Shown here: one piece after another, positions 25,202-33,440 of the stretch
How positions within the stretch are numbered: position 1 is the first letter of the stretch
How the letters are laid out: each line of letters starts with the position of its first letter
DNA from: Halieaceae bacterium UBA6060
GTDB taxonomy: Bacteria > Pseudomonadota > Gammaproteobacteria > Pseudomonadales > Halieaceae
Direction of reading: 5' to 3'
NCBI GenBank assembly: GCA_002428935.1
Contig: DIYG01000005.1
Location: forward strand, 1 to 41,431
DNA length: 41,431 nucleotides
The notes under the pieces: generated by a model
Told to the model about the DNA's origin: nothing
Database searches by the model: none
Seen by the model: only the letters and a program-made list of their open reading frames with translations
Translations under genes and position numbers: made by a program

Positions 25202-26023
25202 CTAAGGGGCCGATTCCTGTGTTTTCACGGATTCCCAGAGCTGGTCTAAGGCCTCCGCATCGAGGCTTTCCAGGGCCTGCCCCCTGGCTTTAGCCTGGGC
25301 TTCCAGGGCGCGAAAACGAGCCTCGAACTTGCTGTTTCCCTTGCGCAAGGCACTTTCGGCGTCGAGCTTTAAGTGTCTTCCCAGATTGACCACCGTGAAC
25401 AACAGATCGCCGAACTCCTCTTCCACGGCGGAGGCATCGTCCCTTGCCAGGGCCTCTTGTAACTCAGTTACTTCTTCTTGCAGCTTTTCCAGCACCGGAG
25501 CGGTGGACGACCAGTCAAAACCTACTCGCGCCGCACGCTTTTGCAGCTTTTGCGCCCGAGGAAGAGCCGGCAGGGTGTTTGGTACATCATCCAGTGCACC
25601 GTGCTGATCACGCTCTTCCCGTTCCACAGCCTTGATGGATTCCCAGCGTTCTTTAACCTTTGCGGTATCCGTGCGCTCGTCCACTACTCCTTCTATCTGT
25701 CCGTCGGCAAACACATGGGGATGCCGACGTAGCAGCTTGTCCGCCAGGCGGTGCACCACCATGGGAAAATCAAACAGCGCCTGTTCACGACCAAGCTGGG
25801 CATAAAACACCACCTGAAACAGCACATCGCCCAACTCGTCCTCGACATGGGAGTAGTCCTCGGCCTCGATAGCCGCAGCGAGTTCATAGCACTCTTCAAG
25901 GGTAGAGGGGACAATGCTCTGAAAGGTTTGAGCCTGATCCCAGGGGCAACCCTTCTCAGGATCACGGAGACGCTCCATGATGCGCAGGAGATCTTCCAGA
26001 GAGTACGATGGCTTGGGCTCCAC
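25202..26023 (-). CDS. mazG: nucleoside triphosphate pyrophosphohydrolase MazG
   Basis: A 273-residue all-alpha NTP pyrophosphohydrolase with the two MazG repeats. The first metal-binding set is EECYE with EDELGD (about 43-67), the second is EEVTE with EEEFGD in the C-terminal half. It hydrolyses NTPs/dNTPs to monophosphates and in E. coli is linked to lowering ppGpp under starvation, consistent with its position right after relA. GTG start at 26023 with AGGAGG four bases upstream. Confidence 0.95.
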   Translation of the reverse strand: MEPKPSYSLEDLLRIMERLRDPEKGCPWDQAQTFQSIVPSTLEECYELAAAIEAEDYSHVEDELGDVLFQVVFYAQLGREQALFDFPMVVHRLADKLLRRHPHVFADGQIEGVVDERTDTAKVKERWESIKAVEREERDQHGALDDVPNTLPALPRAQKLQKRAARVGFDWSSTAPVLEKLQEEVTELQEALARDDASAVEEEFGDLLFTVVNLGRHLKLDAESALRKGNSKFEARFRALEAQAKARGQALESLDAEALDQLWESVKTQESAP

Positions 26024-26065
26024 AGGACCTCCTAAATGGGACTTGGGTGTGCGTTTGGGCTTGGG

Positions 26066-26135
26066 TAATTATCGGTGGGTAATAGTCGCTGGATACCAGT
26101 CGTTAGGTCATGATCGTTAGGTCATAGTCGCTAGG
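26066..26135. repeat. degenerate 14-bp tandem repeat, five units, across the relA stop codon
   Basis: Five consecutive 14-base units start at 26066, 26080, 26094, 26108 and 26122. Each contains a variant of T-C-G-Y-T-R-G-G; units four and five read TCATGATCGTTAGG and TCATAGTCGCTAGG. The third and fourth share the eight-base TCGTTAGG exactly. The last unit contains the relA stop codon, and the array ends 42 bases upstream of the mazG start. Period is exact though the sequence is degenerate. Function unknown. Confidence 0.6.
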
Positions 26136-28365
26136 TACTGAGTCTGCGAGCAGAGATCACGTTTTTCAGGCGATTCAGACGCTCCAGCAGTTTCGACAAG
26201 GATCCCAGATTCCCCACTTCGACCGTTAGACGCATGGTCGCCGCATGGGTTTTGCGGTTGGTTTGGGTTTCGATAGACAGCACGTTAAGACGCGCGTTGG
26301 CAAACATCGACGTCACGTCGCGAAGCAGACCCTGCCGATCGTAGGCCTCGATAGCGATATCTACCTCAAAACGCTCGTCGGGAGCACTGCCCCACTCCAC
26401 ATCGATGATGCGCTCGGCGTTTTGTTCCGCCAGATGTAAAACCCGGTGGCAATCGGCACGATGAATGCTCACCCCGCGGCTTTGGGTAATGAAACCAATA
26501 ATGGCATCGCCGGGAACAGGCTTGCAGCAGCCGGCCATGTGCGTGAGGAGATTGCCGACACCTTGGACCTGTACCGCAGACTTCGATGATGAACCCGTGC
26601 CCCGGCTAACCCGCAACTCCGGCTGCGGTTTGTCGCCTATGAGTTCCTCAGCGGCGGCAACAACTTGCGAGGCACTCAAGTCACCGGAACCCACAGCGGC
26701 GTACATATCGTCGACCGTAGCCACATTCACCGCAACCGCAATACGCTTGTAGTCCAGGCTAGTCAGGGCCAAACGTTTGAATTCTCGCTCTAATAACTGA
26801 CGACCCGCGTCAATATTGTCCTCTCGAGCCTGACTGCGAAACCAGGCCTGGACCTTGGCGCGGGCCCGAGAGGTCCGCAGATAACCCAATCCCGATTGCA
26901 GCCAATCACGGCGGGGATGGCCCTCGCGAGCGGTGAGAATCTCTACCCGGTCGCCGGTTTGCAGGGTGTGGGTCAAAGGCTCGATTTGCCCGTTGACCTT
27001 CGCACCGCGACATCGATGACCCACCTCCGTATGCACGTGGTAAGCGAAATCCAGGGGCGTGGCTCCCGCGGCAAGATTGACCACATCACCGCGGGGTGTG
27101 AACACGTACACCCGATCCTGAGCGACATCAAAGCTCAGCTGCTCGGCGACACTCAAAGCGTCTCCGGTCTCCTCATGCCAGTCCAGGACCTGACGCAGCC
27201 AACTGATCTTCTCTTCGTAGGAAGAGCCGTTTCCACGCTGGGAATCGGAGCCTTTGTAACGCCAGTGGGCGCATACCCCGAGCTCGGCTTCATCGTGCAT
27301 CTGGTGAGTGCGGATCTGTACCTCAAGGATTTTTCCTTCGGGTCCAATCACCGCCGTGTGCAGGGAGCGGTAACCGTTTTCCTTGGGGTTAGCGATGTAG
27401 TCGTCAAATTCATTGGGGATATTCCGCCACAGGCCGTGCACGAGACCCAGGGTGGCGTAGCAGTCTTTGATCTCCGGCACGAGAATTCGCACGGCGCGAA
27501 TATCAAACACCTGAGAAAAACCAATGCCCTTGCGCTGCATCTTCCGCCAAATGCTGTAGATGTGTTTCGCCCGGCCAGATATTTCAAAGCTGATGTGCGC
27601 ATCACCCAACACGGACGACAACTGATCTCGCACCCGGGCGATAAAACGGTCCCGCTCCAGGCGTTTGCCGTCCAGCAGGCGGGCAATACGCATATAGGAG
27701 TCGTTATAGAGATAGCGGAAGGATAGATCTTCCAACTCCCACTTGAGATGGCCGATACCCAGGCGATGAGCCAGGGGAGCGTAGACATCAAATACATCGC
27801 GCGCCACGAGTTCCCGACGTTCCTCGTCATCTTTCACGGCGCGGATTGCGCAGGTGCGTTCCGCAAGCTTGATGAGCGCCACCCGGACGTCGTCAACCAT
27901 GGCGACAAGCATCTTGCGGATGTTGTCCCGCTGAGCTTCCGCCTGCCCTAGAACCACCGTGTCACTGGGATTGCGCAAATCCGCGATAGCGGCCATGCGC
28001 AGCACTCCCCGGATCAACTTGGAGACCGCTTTACCGAAGCGTTTCTCTACACGATCAAGGGTGATTCGCTCTTCCCGGATAGCGCGATACAACAGGCCCG
28101 CGAGGAGGCAGTCGATACCCACGCGAAGTTCCGCGAGTATCTGCGCCGTTTCGACACCGGCGAGTTCACAGTTGCCGTCTCGGGCCCAGTCGTCCAGGTC
28201 TCGACCATCCCGGTTGGCGGCCTCCTCCAGTAAAGCGACGGCCTCTCGAACCCGCTCGGAATCGGCCTCAGGCAATGGAGCCTCGGACGGTAGCTGCGCC
28301 AGCCAGCGCTCTACGTCGAGACTACCGTCGGAGCTTACATAGCTTTGATCACGTACCTGGACCAA
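26131..28365 (-). CDS. relA: GTP pyrophosphokinase RelA (monofunctional (p)ppGpp synthetase)
   Basis: A 744-residue ribosome-associated alarmone synthetase, the same length as E. coli RelA. The N-terminal hydrolase-like domain lacks the HD metal motif (GLLYRAIREE replaces it), so it is not expected to degrade ppGpp. The synthetase domain has FDIRAVRI, the RelA-type acidic EFDD motif in NEFDDYIANPKENGYRSLHT, and VQIRTHQMH. It is followed by a TGS domain (VYVFTPRGDVVNL), a Cys-containing middle (MAGCCKPVPGD) and a C-terminal ACT domain. The TTG start at 28365 is chosen because it gives the family N-terminus and has GGAG seven bases upstream; the open frame to 28596 overlaps cysM. It starts four bases after the cysM stop. 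Confidence 0.96.
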   Translation of the reverse strand: MVQVRDQSYVSSDGSLDVERWLAQLPSEAPLPEADSERVREAVALLEEAANRDGRDLDDWARDGNCELAGVETAQILAELRVGIDCLLAGLLYRAIREERITLDRVEKRFGKAVSKLIRGVLRMAAIADLRNPSDTVVLGQAEAQRDNIRKMLVAMVDDVRVALIKLAERTCAIRAVKDDEERRELVARDVFDVYAPLAHRLGIGHLKWELEDLSFRYLYNDSYMRIARLLDGKRLERDRFIARVRDQLSSVLGDAHISFEISGRAKHIYSIWRKMQRKGIGFSQVFDIRAVRILVPEIKDCYATLGLVHGLWRNIPNEFDDYIANPKENGYRSLHTAVIGPEGKILEVQIRTHQMHDEAELGVCAHWRYKGSDSQRGNGSSYEEKISWLRQVLDWHEETGDALSVAEQLSFDVAQDRVYVFTPRGDVVNLAAGATPLDFAYHVHTEVGHRCRGAKVNGQIEPLTHTLQTGDRVEILTAREGHPRRDWLQSGLGYLRTSRARAKVQAWFRSQAREDNIDAGRQLLEREFKRLALTSLDYKRIAVAVNVATVDDMYAAVGSGDLSASQVVAAAEELIGDKPQPELRVSRGTGSSSKSAVQVQGVGNLLTHMAGCCKPVPGDAIIGFITQSRGVSIHRADCHRVLHLAEQNAERIIDVEWGSAPDERFEVDIAIEAYDRQGLLRDVTSMFANARLNVLSIETQTNRKTHAATMRLTVEVGNLGSLSKLLERLNRLKNVISARRLST

Positions 28366-28369
28366 GGTC

Positions 28370-29266
28370 TCACTCCGGCTCGAAGACGCCCGTCGAAAGA
28401 TAGCGATCGCCGCGGTCACAGATGATCGCAACGATGGTCGAGTTCTCCACCTCCTGGGAGACGCGAAGCGCACCGGCCACTGCGCCACCGGCGGAAACTC
28501 CACAAAAAATGCCCTCTTCCCGGGCCAAGGCACGCATGCTGTCTTCGGCGTCTTGCTGGCTGATATCGAGGACTCGATCAACCCGCGCGGGCTCAAAAAT
28601 CTTCGGCAGGTAGGCCGTGGGCCAGCGGCGAATGCCTGGAATACTGGCCCCTTCCGAAGGCTGTAAACCTACGATTTCGATATCCGGATTTTGGGTTTTG
28701 AAGTAGGCGGAGCAGCCCATGATCGTTCCGGTGGTTCCCATGGAGCTGACGAAATGAGTGATCTCACCGTCCGTTTGCTCCCATATTTCTGGACCAGTGC
28801 CACGATAGTGCGCCAGAGGATTATCTGGATTGGCAAACTGATCCAGGACGATGCCCTCTCCCGCATCGCGCATGGCGTCCGCCAAGTCCCTGGCCCCTTC
28901 CATGCCTTCTTCGGCGGTCACTTCAATCAGCTCGGCACCGTAGGCCCCCATGGCTTGCTTGCGCTCGGCACTGGCGCTGGCGGGCATGATCAGACGCAAA
29001 CGATATCCGCGCACCGCGGCGGCCATCGCCAGAGCGATACCTGTGTTGCCGCTGGTCGCTTCGATGATCGTATCCCCGGGTTTTATGTCACCGCGGGCCT
29101 CGGCCTCGGCAATCATGCTCATGGCCGGTCGGTCCTTTACGGATCCAGCAGGATTATTGCCTTCGAGCTTGGCGAGGATGGTATTGCTGGTGACACCGGG
29201 GAGTCGCTGGAGCTTCACCAACGGTGTACGGCCTATGCAGGACTCAATGGTCGGGTATTCAGGCAT
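28370..29266 (-). CDS. cysM: cysteine synthase B (O-acetylserine sulfhydrylase)
   Basis: A 298-residue PLP enzyme making cysteine from O-acetylserine and sulfide or thiosulfate. The PLP lysine is Lys44 in NPAGSVKDRPA, the substrate loop is TSGNTG, and the phosphate-binding segment is SSMGTTGTIMG. The features SGNTGIALAM and the ~300-residue length fit the CysM rather than CysK group. ATG with AAGGA seven bases upstream. The stop is four bases before the relA start, so both are probably translated from one message. Confidence 0.94.
   Translation of the reverse strand: MPEYPTIESCIGRTPLVKLQRLPGVTSNTILAKLEGNNPAGSVKDRPAMSMIAEAEARGDIKPGDTIIEATSGNTGIALAMAAAVRGYRLRLIMPASASAERKQAMGAYGAELIEVTAEEGMEGARDLADAMRDAGEGIVLDQFANPDNPLAHYRGTGPEIWEQTDGEITHFVSSMGTTGTIMGCSAYFKTQNPDIEIVGLQPSEGASIPGIRRWPTAYLPKIFEPARVDRVLDISQQDAEDSMRALAREEGIFCGVSAGGAVAGALRVSQEVENSTIVAIICDRGDRYLSTGVFEPE
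28373..28376 (-). promoter_or_regulatory. ribosome binding site deciding the relA TTG start
   Basis: GGAG, seven bases upstream of the TTG and overlapping the last codons of cysM. It supports initiation at a TTG rather than at upstream codons inside cysM. Confidence 0.65.
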
Positions 29267-29351
29267 GGATCATTCCTTGAACGGGGCGCTGGACCAATCC
29301 TGCGGCCCCAAATGTCTTGGTTGTACGGCTTCCCTTGAGGCGGGCGACACC

Positions 29352-29726
29352 TTATGCCAGCAGTACCGCAAAAGCCACCGCGTAGGCTTGCTCATCTGAC
29401 AAGGTGAGGAGGACGCGGTTCCCTCCCTGACGAGCCGCTACCGCACTGCCACGGTGCGACAAGACAACCTCTGGTGCACCGTTCTCCCGACGTCGAATAT
29501 GCATATCCTGCCAACTAAGATCGACACCGATGCCCGTGCCCAGGGCCTTGGCAATCGCCTCCTTGGCCGCGAAGCGCTTGGCCAGAAAACGCCAGGGCTG
29601 CTTCAAAGCAAGGCTCTGCTGCAGTTCCTCGGCCGTCAGGATACGCCGGGCGAAACGTTCCCCATGACGCCGCCATACCTGCTCTACCCTCGCAATTTCA
29701 ATGATGTCCGTGCCGATCGCTAGCAT
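29352..29726 (-). CDS. acpS: holo-[acyl-carrier-protein] synthase
   Basis: A 124-residue phosphopantetheinyl transferase that loads the CoA-derived arm on acyl carrier protein. The magnesium ligands are Asp7 in IGTDIIEIARVE and Glu56 in RFAAKEAIAKALG; the segment VLLTLSDEQAYAVAFAV is the family end. It starts two bases after recO; in many gammaproteobacteria pdxJ lies between these two genes, and it is absent here. Confidence 0.95.
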   Translation of the reverse strand: MLAIGTDIIEIARVEQVWRRHGERFARRILTAEELQQSLALKQPWRFLAKRFAAKEAIAKALGTGIGVDLSWQDMHIRRRENGAPEVVLSHRGSAVAARQGGNRVLLTLSDEQAYAVAFAVLLA

Positions 29727-29728
29727 GA

Positions 29729-30490
29729 TCAGTACTCTCGGGCGCCGAAGTTTGTTGGCGCCGTCTGCTCTGAGGCTTTGCTATCAGCAATAAACATGCC
29801 TCGCGAACGCACCGGCCTGGCACCGAGGTGAGGCTGCAGTAGCTGTCTGACGATTTGTTTCGCCGCAACCGAAGCATCTTCCACGCGACCCTCGCCAATG
29901 GCGATGAGATCAGCGCCACGATATCCCGGGGCGCCATCGGCAACGCCATGGAGCGGGACAAAACCATGCTCCGGTATCAACTGATAAACGCTGTCATTAT
30001 CGAACGGTCTTCCCTGCTCCGCGTCATGACGGAGGTCCACGGCATAGCCGAGTAGTTCGAGAAGCGTGAACTCAAATTCGCGGAGACAGCGTTGTAGGGC
30101 CTGGCGACCGGATGCCTGAACCAGGTTTTCCAAGACAGCCCCGTAAGCGACAAACAGTTGCGCCTGAGCTTCTCCGCGCTGGAGCAATCGCTGTAAAAGC
30201 TCATTGAGATACAGGGCACTGAGCAAAGCTTCACCGTGCAGAGCCTGAGCCGCTGTCGCTAGCTCGGCACCGGTCAAGGTCTGTAGATCACCACGCCCCG
30301 AAAAGCTCAGCAATATGGGCCGGAACGGCTGAAGAACCGCCGCCAGGGTGCCCCCTCGGCGTTTACGCCCCATGCCACGGGCTACGATGCCCAACAATCC
30401 GTACTCCGCTGTGAACACATCGAGAAGATCGCTATTGTCGCGGTAGGGGCGCCGATGGAGTAGATAGGCCGGTTGAAGCTGTACACGCAC
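29729..30490 (-). CDS. recO: DNA repair protein RecO
   Basis: A 253-residue recombination mediator that anneals DNA and loads RecA at gaps with RecR. The N-terminal OB-fold region is recognisable (AYLLHRRPYRDNSDLLDVFT then EYGLLGIVARGMGRKRR), followed by an alpha-helical domain with LYLNELLQRLL and the FEFTLLELLGYAVDL segment. No zinc-binding cysteines are seen. Start is GTG, 17 bases after the era stop; spacing to the AGGA is long. Position after era supports the name. Confidence 0.93.
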   Translation of the reverse strand: MRVQLQPAYLLHRRPYRDNSDLLDVFTAEYGLLGIVARGMGRKRRGGTLAAVLQPFRPILLSFSGRGDLQTLTGAELATAAQALHGEALLSALYLNELLQRLLQRGEAQAQLFVAYGAVLENLVQASGRQALQRCLREFEFTLLELLGYAVDLRHDAEQGRPFDNDSVYQLIPEHGFVPLHGVADGAPGYRGADLIAIGEGRVEDASVAAKQIVRQLLQPHLGARPVRSRGMFIADSKASEQTAPTNFGAREY

Positions 30491-30507
30491 TTTGAGCGAT
30501 GTTCCTA

Positions 30508-31410
30508 TCAGCGACCGTCGTCATAACCCAGGCTGCGCAGGGCTCGTTCATCATCGGCCCAGCCGGAGCGGACTTTGACCCACAGATTCAACATGACCTT
30601 ACGGTCGATGAGCCGTTCGATATCCTGTCTGGCTTCCGTGCCAATCTGACGCAGACGCTGCCCTTGATGGCCAATCAGGATAGCCTTTTGGCCCTTACGC
30701 TCCACCAGGATCAGCGCCGAGATGTGGACCACAGAACCCTCATCCGTGTAGTCCTCGATTTCCACCGTAGTGGTGTACGGCAATTCATCACCGAGCTGCC
30801 GTGTGATCTTCTCCCGGACAATTTCCGCGACGAGAAAACGAGTGCTGCGATCCGTAAGTTCGTCTTCGCCAAAGAGCAAAGGACCCTGCGGTAAATGTCG
30901 AACGATCTCTTCTTCCAAGACATCCAAACTTCGTTCTCGCAAGGCTGATACGGGGATCAGGGCGGCGAAGTCCGCCCGTTCGTGGAGGGACTCCAAAACG
31001 GGAAGAAGCGCGTTGGGGCTGTCCTCAAGGTCGATTTTGTTCACTACCAGAATAATCGGCGCACCGGTCTGCTGACAGCTCTGCAGAACCCGTTCGTCGT
31101 CCTCACGCCATTCACCGCGATCCACCACCATAACGATGACATCGACCCCCACGAGGGCGGACGTTGCGGCGCGATTCATAAACCGGTTTAGCGCTCGCTC
31201 TCCATCGCCGTGTACGCCGGGGGTGTCTACGAACAGTATCTGCGCGTCTTCGCGGGTCTTGATTCCCAGGATCTGATGTCGAGTTGTCTGGGGTTTGCGG
31301 GATGTGATTGACAGCTTCTGGCCAAGCAAATGGTTGAGCAAGGTGGATTTACCGACGTTGGGTCGACCAACGATAGCGGCGTAGCCGCAGTGGGAAGACG
31401 ATGCGGTCAT
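30508..31410 (-). CDS. era: GTPase Era
   Basis: A 300-residue essential GTPase needed for 30S ribosome assembly and 16S rRNA maturation. G1 is GRPNVGKS (15-22), the switch region has KPQTTRHQILGI, G3 is DTPG and G4 is NKID. The C-terminal KH domain has VERKGQKAILIGHQGQRLRQ. The ATG overlaps the rnc TGA (ATGA), coupling Era to RNase III, the usual arrangement. Confidence 0.96.
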   Translation of the reverse strand: MTASSSHCGYAAIVGRPNVGKSTLLNHLLGQKLSITSRKPQTTRHQILGIKTREDAQILFVDTPGVHGDGERALNRFMNRAATSALVGVDVIVMVVDRGEWREDDERVLQSCQQTGAPIILVVNKIDLEDSPNALLPVLESLHERADFAALIPVSALRERSLDVLEEEIVRHLPQGPLLFGEDELTDRSTRFLVAEIVREKITRQLGDELPYTTTVEIEDYTDEGSVVHISALILVERKGQKAILIGHQGQRLRQIGTEARQDIERLIDRKVMLNLWVKVRSGWADDERALRSLGYDDGR

Positions 31411-32078
31411 GTTTCTAAGGTTTCCAAAAGACGCTGCGCGGCAAGCTGCTCCGCCGCACGACGACTACTGCCCACGCCCTCGGCCTGATCTCCCGTATCC
31501 GAGAGGGTACACAGGGCGGTAAACACCCGCGCATGCTCTTCACCTTCGGCTCGCAGCAATTGATAGTCCGGCAACGGTCGATGCTGAGCCTGCAACCATT
31601 CCTGGAGCCGGGTTTTGGGGTCTTTGCGCGCTTCATCCAAGCGCAGCTTTTCCAACTGCGGAGCAAATGCCATCAGCACCGCGTCCCGGCAACGGTCGAT
31701 GCCGAGATCCAGAGCGATCGCGCCAATGATCGCTTCCAGCGTATCCGCCAAGATGGAGTCACGACGACGCCCACCGCCATGGTGTTCGCCGCGACCCAGC
31801 AGAATGTGTTCACCCAGATTCAAATCTCTGGCCAGCTTTGCCAGAGCACTACCCTTCACCAGGGAGACCCGTAAACGACTGAGCTGACCCTCATCGGCGG
31901 AGGGGAATCTCCGGTAGATCGCCTCGCTGATCACAAAACCCAGAACACTGTCGCCGAGGAACTCCAGGCGCTCATTGTTTCGGGCACCAACGCTGCGATG
32001 GGATAGAGCCTGGCGAAGCAGCTCTTCGGTTTCGAGCTTGCAACCAAAGGCATTCTGTAGCCAGGTCTGGGCTTCCAC
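31407..32078 (-). CDS. rnc: ribonuclease III
   Basis: A 223-residue dsRNA endonuclease that processes rRNA precursors and some mRNAs. The catalytic signature NERLEFLGDSVLGFVISEAI and the second acidic site ADTLEAIIGAI are present, then a C-terminal dsRNA-binding domain from DPKTRLQEWLQA to the end. GTG at 32078 is chosen because it gives the normal length (E. coli 226) and lies four bases after the DUF4845 stop; the open frame up to 32186 overlaps that gene. Confidence 0.95.
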   Translation of the reverse strand: MEAQTWLQNAFGCKLETEELLRQALSHRSVGARNNERLEFLGDSVLGFVISEAIYRRFPSADEGQLSRLRVSLVKGSALAKLARDLNLGEHILLGRGEHHGGGRRRDSILADTLEAIIGAIALDLGIDRCRDAVLMAFAPQLEKLRLDEARKDPKTRLQEWLQAQHRPLPDYQLLRAEGEEHARVFTALCTLSDTGDQAEGVGSSRRAAEQLAAQRLLETLET

Positions 32079-32082
32079 CCTA

Positions 32083-32496
32083 TTAGTCGCTGATCGGCTC
32101 GCCAGCGATGAACACGAGATCGTCGTACTTGACCACCGCATCAATGCGCCAGACCAACGGGATCCGCTGCTCATAGCTGGCATCAATCACAACTTCGCCG
32201 TCCTCTCGAGCGATTTCGATTTCTCGATAATTGATGCTTTTGACCTGATTGGTATTGAGATCCGTGGCCAAAGCACGCCGTATATCCGCGAAGGAGTCTT
32301 CTTGCTGGTCATACCCTGCGGCGATACCACCCACGACATCGCGTACGGTCAGATACTCGAAATAGCCCGGCGCGATACGAATTCCCGCCATGACAAAAAA
32401 GCCAACCATTACGGCGATAACCAATAAAGCCAAAAAACCCAGGCCTTTTTGCCTGCCGGGCGACTGGCGGTGCCCCGGTACCTGCCAAGTGCTCAT
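32083..32496 (-). CDS. DUF4845 family membrane protein
   Basis: A 137-residue protein with one N-terminal transmembrane helix (GLGFLALLVIAVMVGFFVMA, about 18-37) and a ~95-residue extracytoplasmic domain. It stands between lepB and rnc, where this uncharacterised family is conserved in many gammaproteobacteria. The ATG has AGGAGG six bases upstream. Function is unknown; the location suggests a link to secretion or membrane biogenesis, but that is inference. Confidence 0.88.
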   Translation of the reverse strand: MSTWQVPGHRQSPGRQKGLGFLALLVIAVMVGFFVMAGIRIAPGYFEYLTVRDVVGGIAAGYDQQEDSFADIRRALATDLNTNQVKSINYREIEIAREDGEVVIDASYEQRIPLVWRIDAVVKYDDLVFIAGEPISD

Positions 32497-32533
32497 ACGG
32501 CTCCTCCTGCTTCTTACCTGCGCGGTTCGCGTC

Positions 32534-33385
32534 TTATTCTATAGCGCCAACACGATCGAAGCTCGGCACGCTGAAAAACGGCCCCCAATGCATCCAGATC
32601 GCAAAGGCCTTGCCGACTATATCGCGCTCGCTTACCTGCCCCCAAACCCGACTGTCGGAGCTATTATCTCGATTGTCGCCCATCATAAAGTAGTGCCCGG
32701 GCTTCACGGTAACGGTGAAATCCACGCCGTGGCGCAGCAAGTTCACTTGCTGGAGATGACTTTTCCCACCCAGCTGTGCCATGCCCAATTGCACGCGACT
32801 GCGACCCTCTGGCAGCACCGCCAGGGGCTCAAAGGGCACCGCCTCACCATTTACATACAGGCGCTTGTTGCGGTAACTAACCACGTCGCCCGGCAGACCA
32901 ATAACCCGCTTGATGTAATAGGTTTTATTTTTGTGCGGTGGGAAAAACACCATGACGTCACCGCGCTTGGGCTCGTTGATGCTCAGCACCTTGGTACGCA
33001 GTACCGGCAAGCGGATACCGTAGGTGAATTTGTTCACGAGAATGTAGTCGCCCACTTCCAGGGTGGGAACCATAGACGATGACGGAATTTGAAAGGGCTC
33101 AGCGATAAAGCTCCGCAACACAAACACCACCGCCAAAACCGGGAAAAACGACCGCGAGTATTCCACCAGCGTCGATTCTCGGGGAAGACTTGACGCCGCT
33201 TGAGAAAAGTCGCGCGCATCTTGACTGCCCTCTTCTTCCCAGGCCGGGTAGCGCTCGCAAAGGGCCGCAAAGGAACGCTGCCGGCCGGGAGCCCAAAGCA
33301 ATCTGTCCGCGAGCCAAATAAGGCCCGTGCCGAAAACGAGAATTACCAGAATGAGAGGAAAATCAAGGTTCATGGATGCTGCCAT
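32534..33385 (-). CDS. lepB: signal peptidase I
   Basis: A 283-residue membrane protease that removes signal peptides. Two N-terminal helices precede the periplasmic domain. The Ser/Lys dyad is Ser104 in IPSSSMVPTL and Lys159 in YYIKRVIGLPGD; MGDNRDNSSDSR is box E. Starts at 33385 and 33373 (MNLDFPLILVI) are both possible; the shorter one aligns better with E. coli LepB. It lies 55 bases after lepA. Confidence 0.95.
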   Translation of the reverse strand: MAASMNLDFPLILVILVFGTGLIWLADRLLWAPGRQRSFAALCERYPAWEEEGSQDARDFSQAASSLPRESTLVEYSRSFFPVLAVVFVLRSFIAEPFQIPSSSMVPTLEVGDYILVNKFTYGIRLPVLRTKVLSINEPKRGDVMVFFPPHKNKTYYIKRVIGLPGDVVSYRNKRLYVNGEAVPFEPLAVLPEGRSRVQLGMAQLGGKSHLQQVNLLRHGVDFTVTVKPGHYFMMGDNRDNSSDSRVWGQVSERDIVGKAFAIWMHWGPFFSVPSFDRVGAIE

Positions 33386-33440
33386 TCAGTGCCAGGCGCC
33401 GCCATCTGATAACAGCTAACAGCGCTTCGATAGTACGAGC

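Noticed and set aside
26896..27726. 276-residue open frame on the plus strand opposite relA
   Set aside because: Wholly inside the conserved relA synthetase region on the other strand, with no family similarity.
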